From: Niebla homalea
Lineage: Eukaryota; Ascomycota; Lecanoromycetes; Lecanorales; Ramalinaceae
Assembly: GCA_019925105.1 (NCBI GenBank)
Contig: JAHGAU010000024.1
Location: forward strand, 124,001 to 188,000
Reading direction: 5' to 3'
DNA: 64,000 nucleotides
The translations under genes were made by a program, and so were the position numbers. Shown here piece after piece: positions 50,088 through 60,252 of this stretch. The first letter of the stretch is position 1. Every line of letters begins with the position of its first letter. Under the pieces are notes generated by a model that was not told the origin of the DNA, did not search any database, and saw nothing but the letters and a program-made list of their open reading frames with translations.

Positions 50088-51379
50088 TATTAACTCTTAT
50101 TTAAATTATAAATATATTCTTATCGTAATATATTAACGTAATATTATCGTATTACGTAAATATTATACGTTAAAATATTGAGATAATACTTATTTTGCTT
50201 TTTTATTTACGTTATATTAATATATACTTATTTACTATTACTATAGATTATTATTATATTAAGTATATAAATATTTACGCATAATTAATAAAACTTATTA
50301 TAATAATAATAAGGATACGGATAAAAGTTATTTTTATATATTAATTAAATATTATAACTACTTACGTTTATATATAATATATTTATAAAAGCTATTAAGA
50401 TTATTAAGGAAAGAAAAAGAAAAAGTTTAAAATAATAATAAACCTTTTATTACTTAGCCCTTATTACGCCGTAATAAATTAATAAATAAACTCTTAAATA
50501 ACGACTCAATTATTAATCAGTATTATTAAGACTTTTTTATTGTTTTGTTATTAATTAGTTTTATAAAGGGGTTTTTAATAAGCTTTATTATATTATATTT
50601 ATTATATATTAATATAAACTATTCTATTACGTCCTTTATCTTAATAACGTTCTTAAGATATATTCTAAAATATACGTATAAACTTTTTTTTAACTTTTTT
50701 CTTATTGGGTTTTAATAATAGGTTTTTAATGAACTTTTATATATACGCCGGCTTTACGTTAACGTTTCCTTTATAATATTATTATTTATTTATATAACCT
50801 GTATCTTTGAGGATTAAAATATAAAGAAGGAAATACTATTAATATTTAATACTTAATAAATATTTAACTTATATTAAGTATATTAAGTACCGGCTTACTT
50901 AAAGGCTATAATTAAATAACATAGCCGTTTAAGCGGTAACTTTTAAAATTAAAGGCTTTAAAAGTTTAAGCCTTTTATATATAGGTATATATAATTATAA
51001 CCGGGGTTAAAGTCATTATTATCTTACCTTAAACTACTTTTAAGACTGGTTATTTAAGATAGGCCTACGTCCAGCCAGTTTATAATTCCTTAAGAATTAA
51101 TTTACCTTTTAAATTTAAATATTAAATCTATAGTTATACTTTACGTTTTTTATAAAACCCTTTTAATTAGCCCCGTCAGCTGTGAGCCGGCGGACCTGTC
51201 TAACAATATTATTAAGTGGATATCGACGAGGACGTCCATTGTATTTTCAGTATTAATAAGATGATTATTACGGCAGTAAGATATTAACTTCTAATAAAGG
51301 TAGGAAGGTATCCTTTATATAAGAGAATATCCCTTAGGTGGTATAGCCATTTATCCTTCAAAATAATAAGCAATATCAT
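50088..51379. other. RIP-degraded unassigned sequence
   Basis: About 1.3 kb with no recognisable gene. A sharp GC-rich patch at 51,171-51,213 (AGCCCCGTCAGCTGTGAGCC.., ending GTCTAACA) reads on the minus strand as TGTTAGACAGG.., like the start of an LTR, but no partner or other end was found. Confidence 0.4.
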
Positions 51380-51902
51380 CTGCAAAACTTTTTTTCAGCA
51401 TATAAGGACTTTAAGTATACGCGAGCAGATTAAGCAGGTTAAGCTTATGTCTGCCCTTGTTAAGCCTTTAAATACTCGCGAGTATACGGCTTACTTATAA
51501 GTTTCTTACTTATTCGCGAATTTTCTTTTTTTTTTAACGTTACGTGTTTTTAATTAAATTACCCCTTTTAATTACCCCCCCTTTAAGGGTAAATTATTAG
51601 CTCTAAGGGTAACTTTTAGTTAAAATAATTAAATCTATAATGAATTTTTAAAAACGTTGAATATTACGGCTTATAGGGGGGGTAACGGTAATACCCGCCA
51701 TTAAGAAAGCTTAAATAAATAAACTTATAATAAATGAAAACCGTTATTTTATTATTTTAAACGGTTTTATTTTTTACTTATTCAGGACCGTTTAAAGCAT
51801 TTATAAGTTTTCCTGGATACTTATAAATAATTTACGAGCGGTTTAAGTGAATAAAGTCCTTTTATTTTATTCACTCGATCTAAATAGGTCGCAGATTTGC
51901 AG
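51380..51902 (-). mobile_element. MITE E, copy 2
   Basis: A 523-bp reverse-complement copy of 42,284-42,818. It keeps the ends CTGCAAAA..GCAGATTTGCAG, the ACTCGCGAGT palindrome, the C-run/G-run centre and the subterminal motifs. Slightly more RIP-altered than copy 1. No clear TSD. Confidence 0.75.
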
Positions 51903-52520
51903 ATAATACATTTTACCATACTATATATTATCCATGCCTTACAGATTTTTTCCCTTTTATATTTTTTGACTTTTTACGGTAATTACTTAATAACGACTAC
52001 CTTATAATTTTATATATATATATATATACCCAGAGCTTAATGGCGTATATTTAAAGCCAAGAGTTAATCGGTATATAAAGGTTTTATTACTATACTTTTA
52101 TTATTACCGGAGTTTTTTCATTGTTTTCATTTTTTTTATTAAACATACCTTATTATTAAAAATCCCCGATCTATAAGCTATATAGCTATATCAGATAAGT
52201 AGGATCGGTACTTATTATTATAATAACAATATAATCTTGAAAGGGTATATTAAGTAATATAAGTTTAATAATATAAGCTTAATAATACGGAATACAAGTA
52301 AAAAGGATTATTTAAGCCGTTATATAAAAAATATTAAGATACCTTTTAACGTACTATAGAAACTATATTACTTAACCGTATATCTTATATTACTTAAATA
52401 TACCCTATATATACTTTTTATTTTCTTAAATAAATAATATATAATATTCACTTTAAACCCATAATTAATACCTATGTATATAATACTTATAGCTTGTGGG
52501 ACAATATATAATATATATAT
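51903..52520. other. Tract with inverted LTR-F relic and TA microsatellite
   Basis: A (TA)n run lies at 52,009-52,028. A 22-23 bp inverted repeat pairs AGGGTATATTAAGTAATATAAG near 52,244 with its complement near 52,405. The right arm, TTACTTAACCGTATATCTTATATT, is the complement of part of the F LTR, so this looks like an older LTR fragment in inverse orientation. Confidence 0.5.
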
Positions 52521-52999
52521 CTATTTGTCAGACGTGAGGACGTATGAGAATAGATGATATATATATGTATTGCCTATTATCTATCTAGGAAGCATAGTGT
52601 TATCTGTATGAAATACCTAGGTGGTATAAGATATACGGTTAAGTAATAATATTTATACGCGTTATAATAATATTTTAACACCGCCGTATAACGGCTTAAT
52701 AATACTTTATATAATATTATTATTATACCTATACCCAGGCTAATATACCCCCTTAGGATCGTAATATTATTATAATAATAATATAGATCCTAAATATTCT
52801 TATTATAATTACCTTTTAATTATTAATATACCGTAATTATTATAAGTAAAAAATACGGCTTAAATTTAACGTTTAAGAAATTAAAAAATTAAGAAAAATT
52901 AATAACCTTAAAAGCAATAATAATAATAAAACTTTTATATTTTAAATTATTCCGGAGCTTTATATATACTTAATTAAGCTCTAAGTATTAATTTAAATA

Positions 53000-55900
53000 A
53001 TTTTCTTAAGTAATTATTATTGGGTATACGTTAAGAAAAGTTGAAATTAATAAAATCATAAAAATAAATGAATTTAGAAAGATTATTATATATCCGGTTT
53101 ATAATTATAATTTTTTAAAAGCTAAATTTCTTAAAAACGACGTTTCTGGGGTTTTATTAAATCGTATTATAATATAAGGTTTTAAGGTTTATTATCTTTA
53201 AGACTTAAGAATTTTATGAATTCTTTATATTTTTATAATAATAAAACCTTTATAAAACTATCCGTTAATATTTTTATTATAAATATATATTTAATATTAA
53301 TCGTTTTCTTCTAATATTCTTATTGTAATTAATAATAATATATATTTATATAACGGAGTTTTATAATAAACTAAGAATTGATCCTTTAAATTATACGGAT
53401 TATTTAAGTATTATTATATTCGATTTTTAGTAAGTAAAATAGGTTTAATATAATTAACTTAAAGAAATAATTTTATTATATTAGCTTTTTTATTATAAAG
53501 GTAAAACTAAAAAGTTCGGCTTTAATAGAGCTTATTATTACCGTTTTTTACTTTATTATTTTCTAATTAATTAAGCTTTTAAAAAGCTTAAAAATATAAC
53601 CTTATAAGCTATATCGTATTTTAAGATCGTTAATAAATAACGTATTTAAGGATATTATAAAAACAATATACGGATTAATGATTTTCCCGTTATATATAAT
53701 AATATAATACTTAATATATATAAGGTATTATAATATTTTTATAATTATTTTTAAGTATTATTTTAACGGATTTATAAGGAACTCAAATAACTTAAACGTT
53801 AAATACGTAATATCCGTCCTTGTGATAACGGCCGCGAAGTTGATAGAACCGATAAATTATTAATATATATAAATCTCTTAAGGTAAGGCTTACCCGGTAT
53901 TTTTGGTAAAAGATTCGGTATTCCGTAAAGGTATTTTAGGAATACGACTTATTATAATATTGAATTTTATTATAAGTTTATCGATATAGCTATTTTAATA
54001 TAAACGGATTTCTTAATTTAATCGATCTTATATTATCCTTATACTTAAGAATTATTTTATTTTATTTAAGTTTCTTATTTTATAAACCTTAAAGAATTTA
54101 CTTTAAAAATTATTTACTTTTTAATTATATTTATAATTATAAATAACGATAATATTATTTATAAAGAAGAAAACTATTATATAATTATTAATAAAGAAAT
54201 ATTCGATTTCCGGGACTTATTTTAGGCTTAAATTTATTAAGGTTTTTAAGAGATTTTTAAATTATAAAGCCAGTAATTATTTAAGCCTATATAAAGCTTA
54301 AAGTAAAAGGAATAAGCCTTTATTCTTATACCCTTTTAATGATTTAATATATATAGGTTTATTTATCTCGTTATTTATAAACGTATTAATGGCGTCCTAT
54401 TATTTTATATTTAAATCGAATACGGCTATTATAACCATAAATACCCTAAAAACCTTAATTATTAAGGTAGCGGTAAATATATCTTAATCGGTCTTTTGTA
54501 AATTACCCCTTATATAAAGTCTAGCTTTATATTTAATAAGATACCCTTTATTGTTAAATTTATATTTAAATACCTAGGTGGTAAATATTGGTGTTTTATC
54601 TGCTTTTTCAGTATATTTAAGTAAGACCTCTTCCTATATATTTTTCTCTTTAAGAGCTTTAAGTTTTACTTTAATTACTAACTTAAAACCCGTAGTGTAT
54701 AAGTATTTAAGCATATAATAATAGTATTTTAACTTAATAAATAGGGTATTATAATAAAGCATATTTACTTTTAATAGAAAAGGAAATAATTTCTCGTCCT
54801 TCTTATATAACTTATAGGATAATAAAAACGTAATAAAGGCTATATAATATAATAACTTTAATCTATTTATAATTAAAGTAAAGGTTATAATATAATTTGC
54901 TTTCTTTATACCTTTTATAGCTCTTTTTCCTTTAATAATATTATTTATATTGAAGTCGGATTTATTATTATTTTTCTTTTTCTACTTTAAAGCTAATAAA
55001 GCTAATAAAGCTAATAATAAATCTAATAATAAAGTTAATAGTCTATTATCGTTACCGTTACTGTTACCGTCTCTTTTATTTCTTTTATTATTATCCTTAA
55101 ATACTATATTATAGTTTATTAATATTAAAGTTAATAAAAATAAATAATCCTTTTATTATTCTTTTTCTTTTCCTTTTTATATAGGATTAATAATATTATT
55201 TATAAATTCCTTTTTTTTTTATTATTTAATAATAGCTTAATAATAATATAAGATATATTTATTTTTAAGATATTAATTAAATAAAGGAATAATTTTTTTT
55301 TAAGTTAAATTAAATCGATTTTATTGGCTTTATAAAATTTATTCTTTTTGAAGAAAACGTCCCTTATATAAATTATTTTCTTTTAATTAAATATCCATAT
55401 ATTATAAATATTAATATTATTATAATTAATAAGGAAACCAATATATATTCTTATTACCAATTTCTCTTTCTTAAGGATTAATTTATTAAATAAATAGGCT
55501 TTATAACTATATTATTTAAAATATTAAAAATTTAATTTTAAACCGGTGGCCTTTTTGAATAATATAGCCTATAAATACTTTCTTATTAATATCCGATTCA
55601 TAAGGAAACCGGCCGTTTGTACGATTTATAGCTATAGGAATTAAAGAAGTTTTACTTATAACCTTATAGCTTTTATTTTTATAATTAATAAACCACCTTT
55701 TTATTCTAAATAACCGTTTTATACGGCGGTATATAATATTAACAACTTAAAAATAATATTAAGCTCGTTAATAAGGTTATTAAATTTAGATCCCAAGGAT
55801 CTTTTTCCGTCTGATTAAATAAAGGTTATATTATAATAATATTATATTTTAATTATTTTAATAATTTTCCGTAGGATATTTATTACTTTAAACTTATATT

Positions 55901-57500
55901 TATAAATATATATTATTTAAAAATCATATTTAAAATAAGCGATATATAATATTTATTAATCCCGGTTTATTATTATATTTATTTATATAAGATTATAAGT
56001 AATTTAAAAGAAAAACTTTATTAATATTTTTATTTTATATAAGGATCTCGATATAATCCGGTAAGCTTTTAATAAAATATAATTCTTATAATTATTTATA
56101 TTTAAAACTTTAATATCGTTAATAATCTTTATCCCCTTAATTACTTATTAAAAATATTATATTACTTTATTAATAATATATATAAGGAATTAATATTATT
56201 AATTTATAGTTACTGATTTAACGATGGATTTACCGGTTATAAATATTACGTTAAATTATTTAATATTATCTTTAAATATATAGTATTTATTAATCCTTTT
56301 AATTAATATTCTTATTTACTTATTATTATAAAAATAATAATATTTAATATTAAAGTAAATACCTTTATTTATAAGGATAATATTAAATATAACGTTAATT
56401 ATGAAGTCAAATATATACGTAACGTTATAAAATATAATAAAATTATTACCTTTAAAAATATTAATATTTATTTCGATTTTTCTATAAGTAATAATTTTAA
56501 GATTATTATTATTAATGATAATAATATTATTCTTTCTATTTATTTCTTTAATAAATCGGTTTTTTATTATTTTATTATAAATATAAAAACTTAAGTTATA
56601 ATTTAAAATCTATAATAATTATAATATATAAAACTTTTATCCTATATTAAATATATTAAAATTATTATTATTATTTTAACCCAGTATAAATAAATTATTT
56701 TATTTAAATTCGAAATTTCTAGATTTCTTAAGAACTTAATTAATTCTCTTTTTTATCTTGATATCTTTAAGTTTATTATTTACTTATCTTTTAAATATAA
56801 AATCGGATTTAAAGTTAATAGGTTAATTAAGTCGGTTTATACGTAAATAATTATATTTATTAAATTAATATTTAATATTATAAAAGTATTCTTTTAATTT
56901 AATGTTTTTACTTTTAAATATAAACTTATTATTTTTCTTAATATTATTTTAATTTTTATTAATAATAAAGGTTAAATAAAATAGAGTCGATTTCTTTATA
57001 TGATTATATTATATATAATTTTGAAATTGCTTTTTAAGATTAATAAAAGTTATTAAAAAGTTAATTAAATTATTTATATTAAACTTATAAAGTTATATTA
57101 ATATAGGAGCTTATTTCTTAATTACGTTAATAAAATTACAATATATTTATTTCTTATTTAATATTTTAAAAATATTATTATTTTTAATTTTTATAAGTAT
57201 TTAAATATACTTATTAAGTTATAATTTAGTATTTTAATGAAAGTTAGGTCCTATTATAATTTTATAATATTCTTTTTTTATTATTAAAGAATAAGCGGAA
57301 TCTAAAAATATATACTTTAATAAAAATATATAAATAATTCTATAAGTAATAATTTACGTCCTTAAAATAAATGAAGTTCATTTTATTAATTATTAAGTAT
57401 ATATAGTTATTAATTTTAATAAAAAACGTATATTATTTTTTTTATTCTTATAATTCTGGTTTTTATACTTATAAATTATTTTTATAAGCTATTAATACTT
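53000..57500 (-). pseudogene. RIP-degraded copia pol of element F
   Basis: The RT reads on the minus strand from about 54,551: YKARLYIRGNLQKTD, then FRVFMVIIAVFDLNIK and DAINTFINNEINK to about 54,355. It continues as GYKNKGLFLLL.ALYRLK.LLAL.FK to about 54,240. These are the K-A-R-L-x-x-R-G, D-A-x-x-A-F and L-L-L-R-A-L-Y-G-L-K-Q-S-P-x-x-W motifs of copia RT. By family order, integrase and gag lie at higher coordinates and RNase H lower, but I did not resolve them. Stops replace Gln and Trp. Confidence 0.8.
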
Positions 57501-57878
57501 TTAAGTTAACGGCTTTATCCGCTGTAAGAACGGGTTATATTGGTTTTAATAACTTATTTAAGCTTATTAATTTTATTATAAAAGTAAAATTAATAAGCTC
57601 TTAAATATAATATTTAATAATTTTATTTTTAACGATAATAAGTTATAAGTTTTAGTCTTTTAAAATAATAAGTTTAACTTTATATAAGTTTATTTTAAGG
57701 CTATAAAGGAATAATAAGTAATAAACTTATTATATTCTTTAATTTTTTTCTGTTTTTAATTTATATATAATATATTAACCTTAAGGATTTAATTTAAGCT
57801 TTTTTAAATAATTAATTACGCTTTTAAATTAATTAATAAATAAATAACTATAATAATATACGATACCGGGCTTATAAC

Positions 57879-58098
57879 TATTAAACGTAAGGACGTATAA
57901 AAGTAAATAATATATATATATATTACTTATTATTTATTTAAAAAGCATAATATTATTTATATAAAATACCTGGGTAATATAAGATGTACGGTTAAGTAAT
58001 AATATTTATACGCGTTATAATAGTATTTTGGCACCGCCGCATGACGGCTCAGTGACACTCCATGCAATACCACCACCATGCCTGCACCCAGGCTGACA
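57879..58098 (-). repeat. 5' LTR of element F, half mutated
   Basis: The 220-bp partner of 52,526-52,745. From 57,879 to about 58,030 it is as AT-rich as its partner. From there to 58,098 it is nearly pristine (GGCACCGCCGCATGACGG.., ending CCAGGCTGACA), while the partner is mutated throughout. Confidence 0.9.
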
Positions 58099-58119
58099 TT
58101 ATTCTATATAATCTATATA

Positions 58120-58274
58120 ATAATCTATTTATAAAGATAGAAAATATTTACAGGTAATTAACTAAGCGTTTTAAAATATACGGCCAGGTAATGGTATCTA
58201 TACTTATAATAAGGGTATCTTGGCATTGCCTGTATGACTGCTCGCACTCCATGCCCGCAACACACCGGCTGACA
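58120..58274 (-). repeat. Second, related LTR fragment beside F
   Basis: ACGGCCAGGTAATGG.., GGGTATCTTGGCATTGCC.., CTCGCACTCCATGCC.. and the end CGGCTGACA parallel the outer half of the F LTR (ACGGTTAAGTAATAA.., GTATTTTGGCACCGCC.., GACACTCCATGC.., AGGCTGACA). It is only lightly RIP-altered. It marks the last repeat before the gene-bearing DNA. Confidence 0.65.
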
Positions 58275-58394
58275 GATACGTTATTAAAGAGATGACTTAT
58301 GCCAATGTACGGAGGTGATTGATTCAAAGACAGTACCCTAAGCTAGAATTATAGATGTACCTATTCTATACATGCTTGTAAAAAGAGAACCGGC

Positions 58395-59630
58395 CTAGTC
58401 AGCTTCACTCTCATTGCCATTGCCATCGGATCGAAGGGAATCTCCTCGCTCAAGAGCCTCGAATATCTGTGCCTTAGACTCTTCCTCTATTGCCAATAGT
58501 CGATATTGGACTCGCCAAGAGCGCCTCAGATCGCCTTGTATGCCAGTTTCGCCCAAAACTTGTTCTCCTAGTCCTTGAATGCGGATACTCTCCCACTGAT
58601 AGAGTGCAACTTCATCATGATATATCTCCCTCTTCCGCTGAAGCTGCTTATAGGCTTCGAACTCGTATTGGCCACCAAAGCAAACCCCAAACCCGTCACA
58701 ATGACAGACACGTTCGTTGGGGCAGAAGGTACTCCGACTGACAAATAGCGACTGCCAACAATACTCCCATATCCTACCAGAGACATAATCACTGAGTGGG
58801 GTCCTCAAGATCCAGTCACGGAGGTAAATATAACGGCTCTTTGGCATTAATCTGATAGCCTCCCTCGAGACTGCAAACTGAGCACAACACGCCTGGGCTA
58901 GTGTGCGTGGAAGCGATCGTTCAGGAAAAAGCTCGTGCCACACTTCAGAGAGTACCACCTCTTCCTGTTTCTCGAGGACCTCTTGCCTAGCCCCAGGGTG
59001 GAGCCATTCCGGACATCCAGGAGACCAATCGCATCGCATATTAACATAACCGTGGCGAACGACGTGTCTGCTGCTCAGACGCTCAATCATTCGTACTGCG
59101 TCAAAGTCGAGTAATTGGCTGTTGTGGTGCGAGTAGCGATGTGCGTGCATGAAGATGACGACGTCAGGTAACCTCTCATAATGCTCGAGAATGAAGGTGA
59201 GGTAGATCATGACCTCATGGCCTTTGTTCCTTGGAGGATGATGGGGAGCTAGTACGTCATTGGCAGTGTAGCGAACTGTGCGTAAGTCGGGCAGGTGTTC
59301 ATCGATCCAGGATATGTTCTCAGTGCTCATGTGTGGCACAACCATGGTTCTGCTGTACGACTTTTTGAGGTTCAGAGGAGATGCCGTGCTGGAGTATCCA
59401 GCATTCCGACGCTCTGACCTGCGATGGTCTAACAGGGTTGTACTCTGCGAAACCCCCGTGAGAGCTGGCGGTGGCCTAGCGTCTTTGGAAAGCAGCTGTA
59501 CGGCCTTATCGTTGCTCCAATGAAGATTGCAGCTGGGGGCAAGCATTTTCCATGCGTAGAATCCCGACAAAACGGACATTGAGCCAGCAATAAAAGCAAG
59601 CACGAACAGCCTCATGTATTGGCGCATCAT
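58395..59630 (-). CDS. DUF3431 family membrane-anchored protein
   Basis: A single-exon gene of 411 aa. I start at the ATG at 59,630 because the open frame extends further upstream without any ATG. A hydrophobic segment at residues 8-27 (LFVLAFIAGSMSVLSGFYAW) looks like a signal anchor, giving a type II membrane protein or a secretory-pathway protein. A Ser/Arg-rich stem follows. The DUF3431 region (about 95-318) has its hallmarks: SWIDEHLPD, PRNKGHEVMIYLTFI, VVIFMHAHR, GYVNMRCDWSPGCP, CCAQFAVSR (248-256), SGRIWEYCWQ and the Cys-rich CHCDGFGVC near 309-317. The tail is charged. Molecular function of DUF3431 is unknown; many fungal members look secretory. Codons and GC content are normal, with no sign of RIP, although the stop codon is only ~300 bp from the transposon block. 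Confidence 0.88.
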   Translation of the reverse strand: MMRQYMRLFVLAFIAGSMSVLSGFYAWKMLAPSCNLHWSNDKAVQLLSKDARPPPALTGVSQSTTLLDHRRSERRNAGYSSTASPLNLKKSYSRTMVVPHMSTENISWIDEHLPDLRTVRYTANDVLAPHHPPRNKGHEVMIYLTFILEHYERLPDVVIFMHAHRYSHHNSQLLDFDAVRMIERLSSRHVVRHGYVNMRCDWSPGCPEWLHPGARQEVLEKQEEVVLSEVWHELFPERSLPRTLAQACCAQFAVSREAIRLMPKSRYIYLRDWILRTPLSDYVSGRIWEYCWQSLFVSRSTFCPNERVCHCDGFGVCFGGQYEFEAYKQLQRKREIYHDEVALYQWESIRIQGLGEQVLGETGIQGDLRRSWRVQYRLLAIEEESKAQIFEALERGDSLRSDGNGNESEAD

Positions 59631-60252
59631 GAACTTGGCCCGGAACCTTTCCAGAAAGTAATTAAGAAGACGATCGAGACGGGGAGCCAAGAGGTCAGGG
59701 ACAACGTTTGAGATGAAATGTAGCCTTGTTCGGCAGTGCGATTGATTCTTGGTCTCCTCTAACGACAGGACGTCATGTCACCAGTGGATAAGGATAGTAG
59801 CGTAGGGCTACCTCAGTTGAAGTGACACAACTACCAACAATAGCCTCCGCACCCTCACCCTCAATTGGCTTGGGGATTGATTGACACGTTGGACTTCAGA
59901 GAGAGTTTTCATGAGTGCTAATGGAGAAACGCTGCAGCGAACTTGGTTCATATGAAGATAAGAGTGCGGCACCCGGGACGGCTAGAGAAGATGAACTAAG
60001 GTATACATTCCCTTTGGGTTAGGTTGTCTCATGACCTGGAATCGTCCCACAACCAGGATTTTTGTTTTTCTGGTGAACTTGAGTAAAACCACGGCCACTC
60101 ATTTGATTCCTGCTTCGTGTAGACCAGCAGGGTGGGACTTGACTAGCATAGTTTGCATTGGACTTTTGGGAGTTGACATGCCCAGGACACCACACACCCG
60201 CTGCTTTTGTTGACTTGGCCCTTTTCAGCGTCTGGCTCAAAGTAGGGTGCAC
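59631..60252. other. Intergenic region between the DUF3431 gene and the RGS-LOV gene
   Basis: It holds the promoter and 5' leader of the DUF3431 gene and the 3' end of the RGS-LOV gene. The DUF3431 frame stays open up to about 59,787 without an ATG, so an upstream exon cannot be excluded. Short open frames at 60,019-60,252 match nothing I recognise. Composition is normal. Confidence 0.5.

Larger units (their letters stand above)
52526..58098 (-). mobile_element. Complete Ty1/copia element F
   Basis: A 5,573-bp element with two 220-bp LTRs (52,526-52,745 and 57,879-58,098) and TSD CTATT/TTATT (52,521-52,525 and 58,099-58,103, one C/T difference). The minus-strand RT motifs establish both family and direction. 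Just inside the right LTR, minus-strand GTTATAAGCCCGG is a RIP-altered GTTATGAGCCCGG. That would pair with the anticodon arm of initiator tRNA-Met, the half-tRNA priming known from Drosophila copia. The right LTR is the 5' LTR. Confidence 0.9.

Noticed and set aside
56690..57800. Plus-strand reading in F that first looked like copia RNase H
   Set aside because: The minus strand carries unmistakable copia RT motifs at 54,240-54,551, so the element reads the other way. It shows how easily AT-rich DNA gives false readings.
1..58100. Block as a centromere
   Set aside because: RIP-saturated nested retrotransposons fit fungal pericentromeric DNA, but equally any AT-rich block. Nothing in the sequence distinguishes them without CENP-A or contact data.
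59631..59690. Upstream extension of the DUF3431 protein by 20 residues from a TTG
   Set aside because: Fungal nuclear genes start at ATG. The first in-frame ATG at 59,630 leaves a good signal anchor at the N-terminus.
60019..60252. 77-codon minus-strand frame after the RGS-LOV stop
   Set aside because: No similarity to anything known; most likely the 3' untranslated region.
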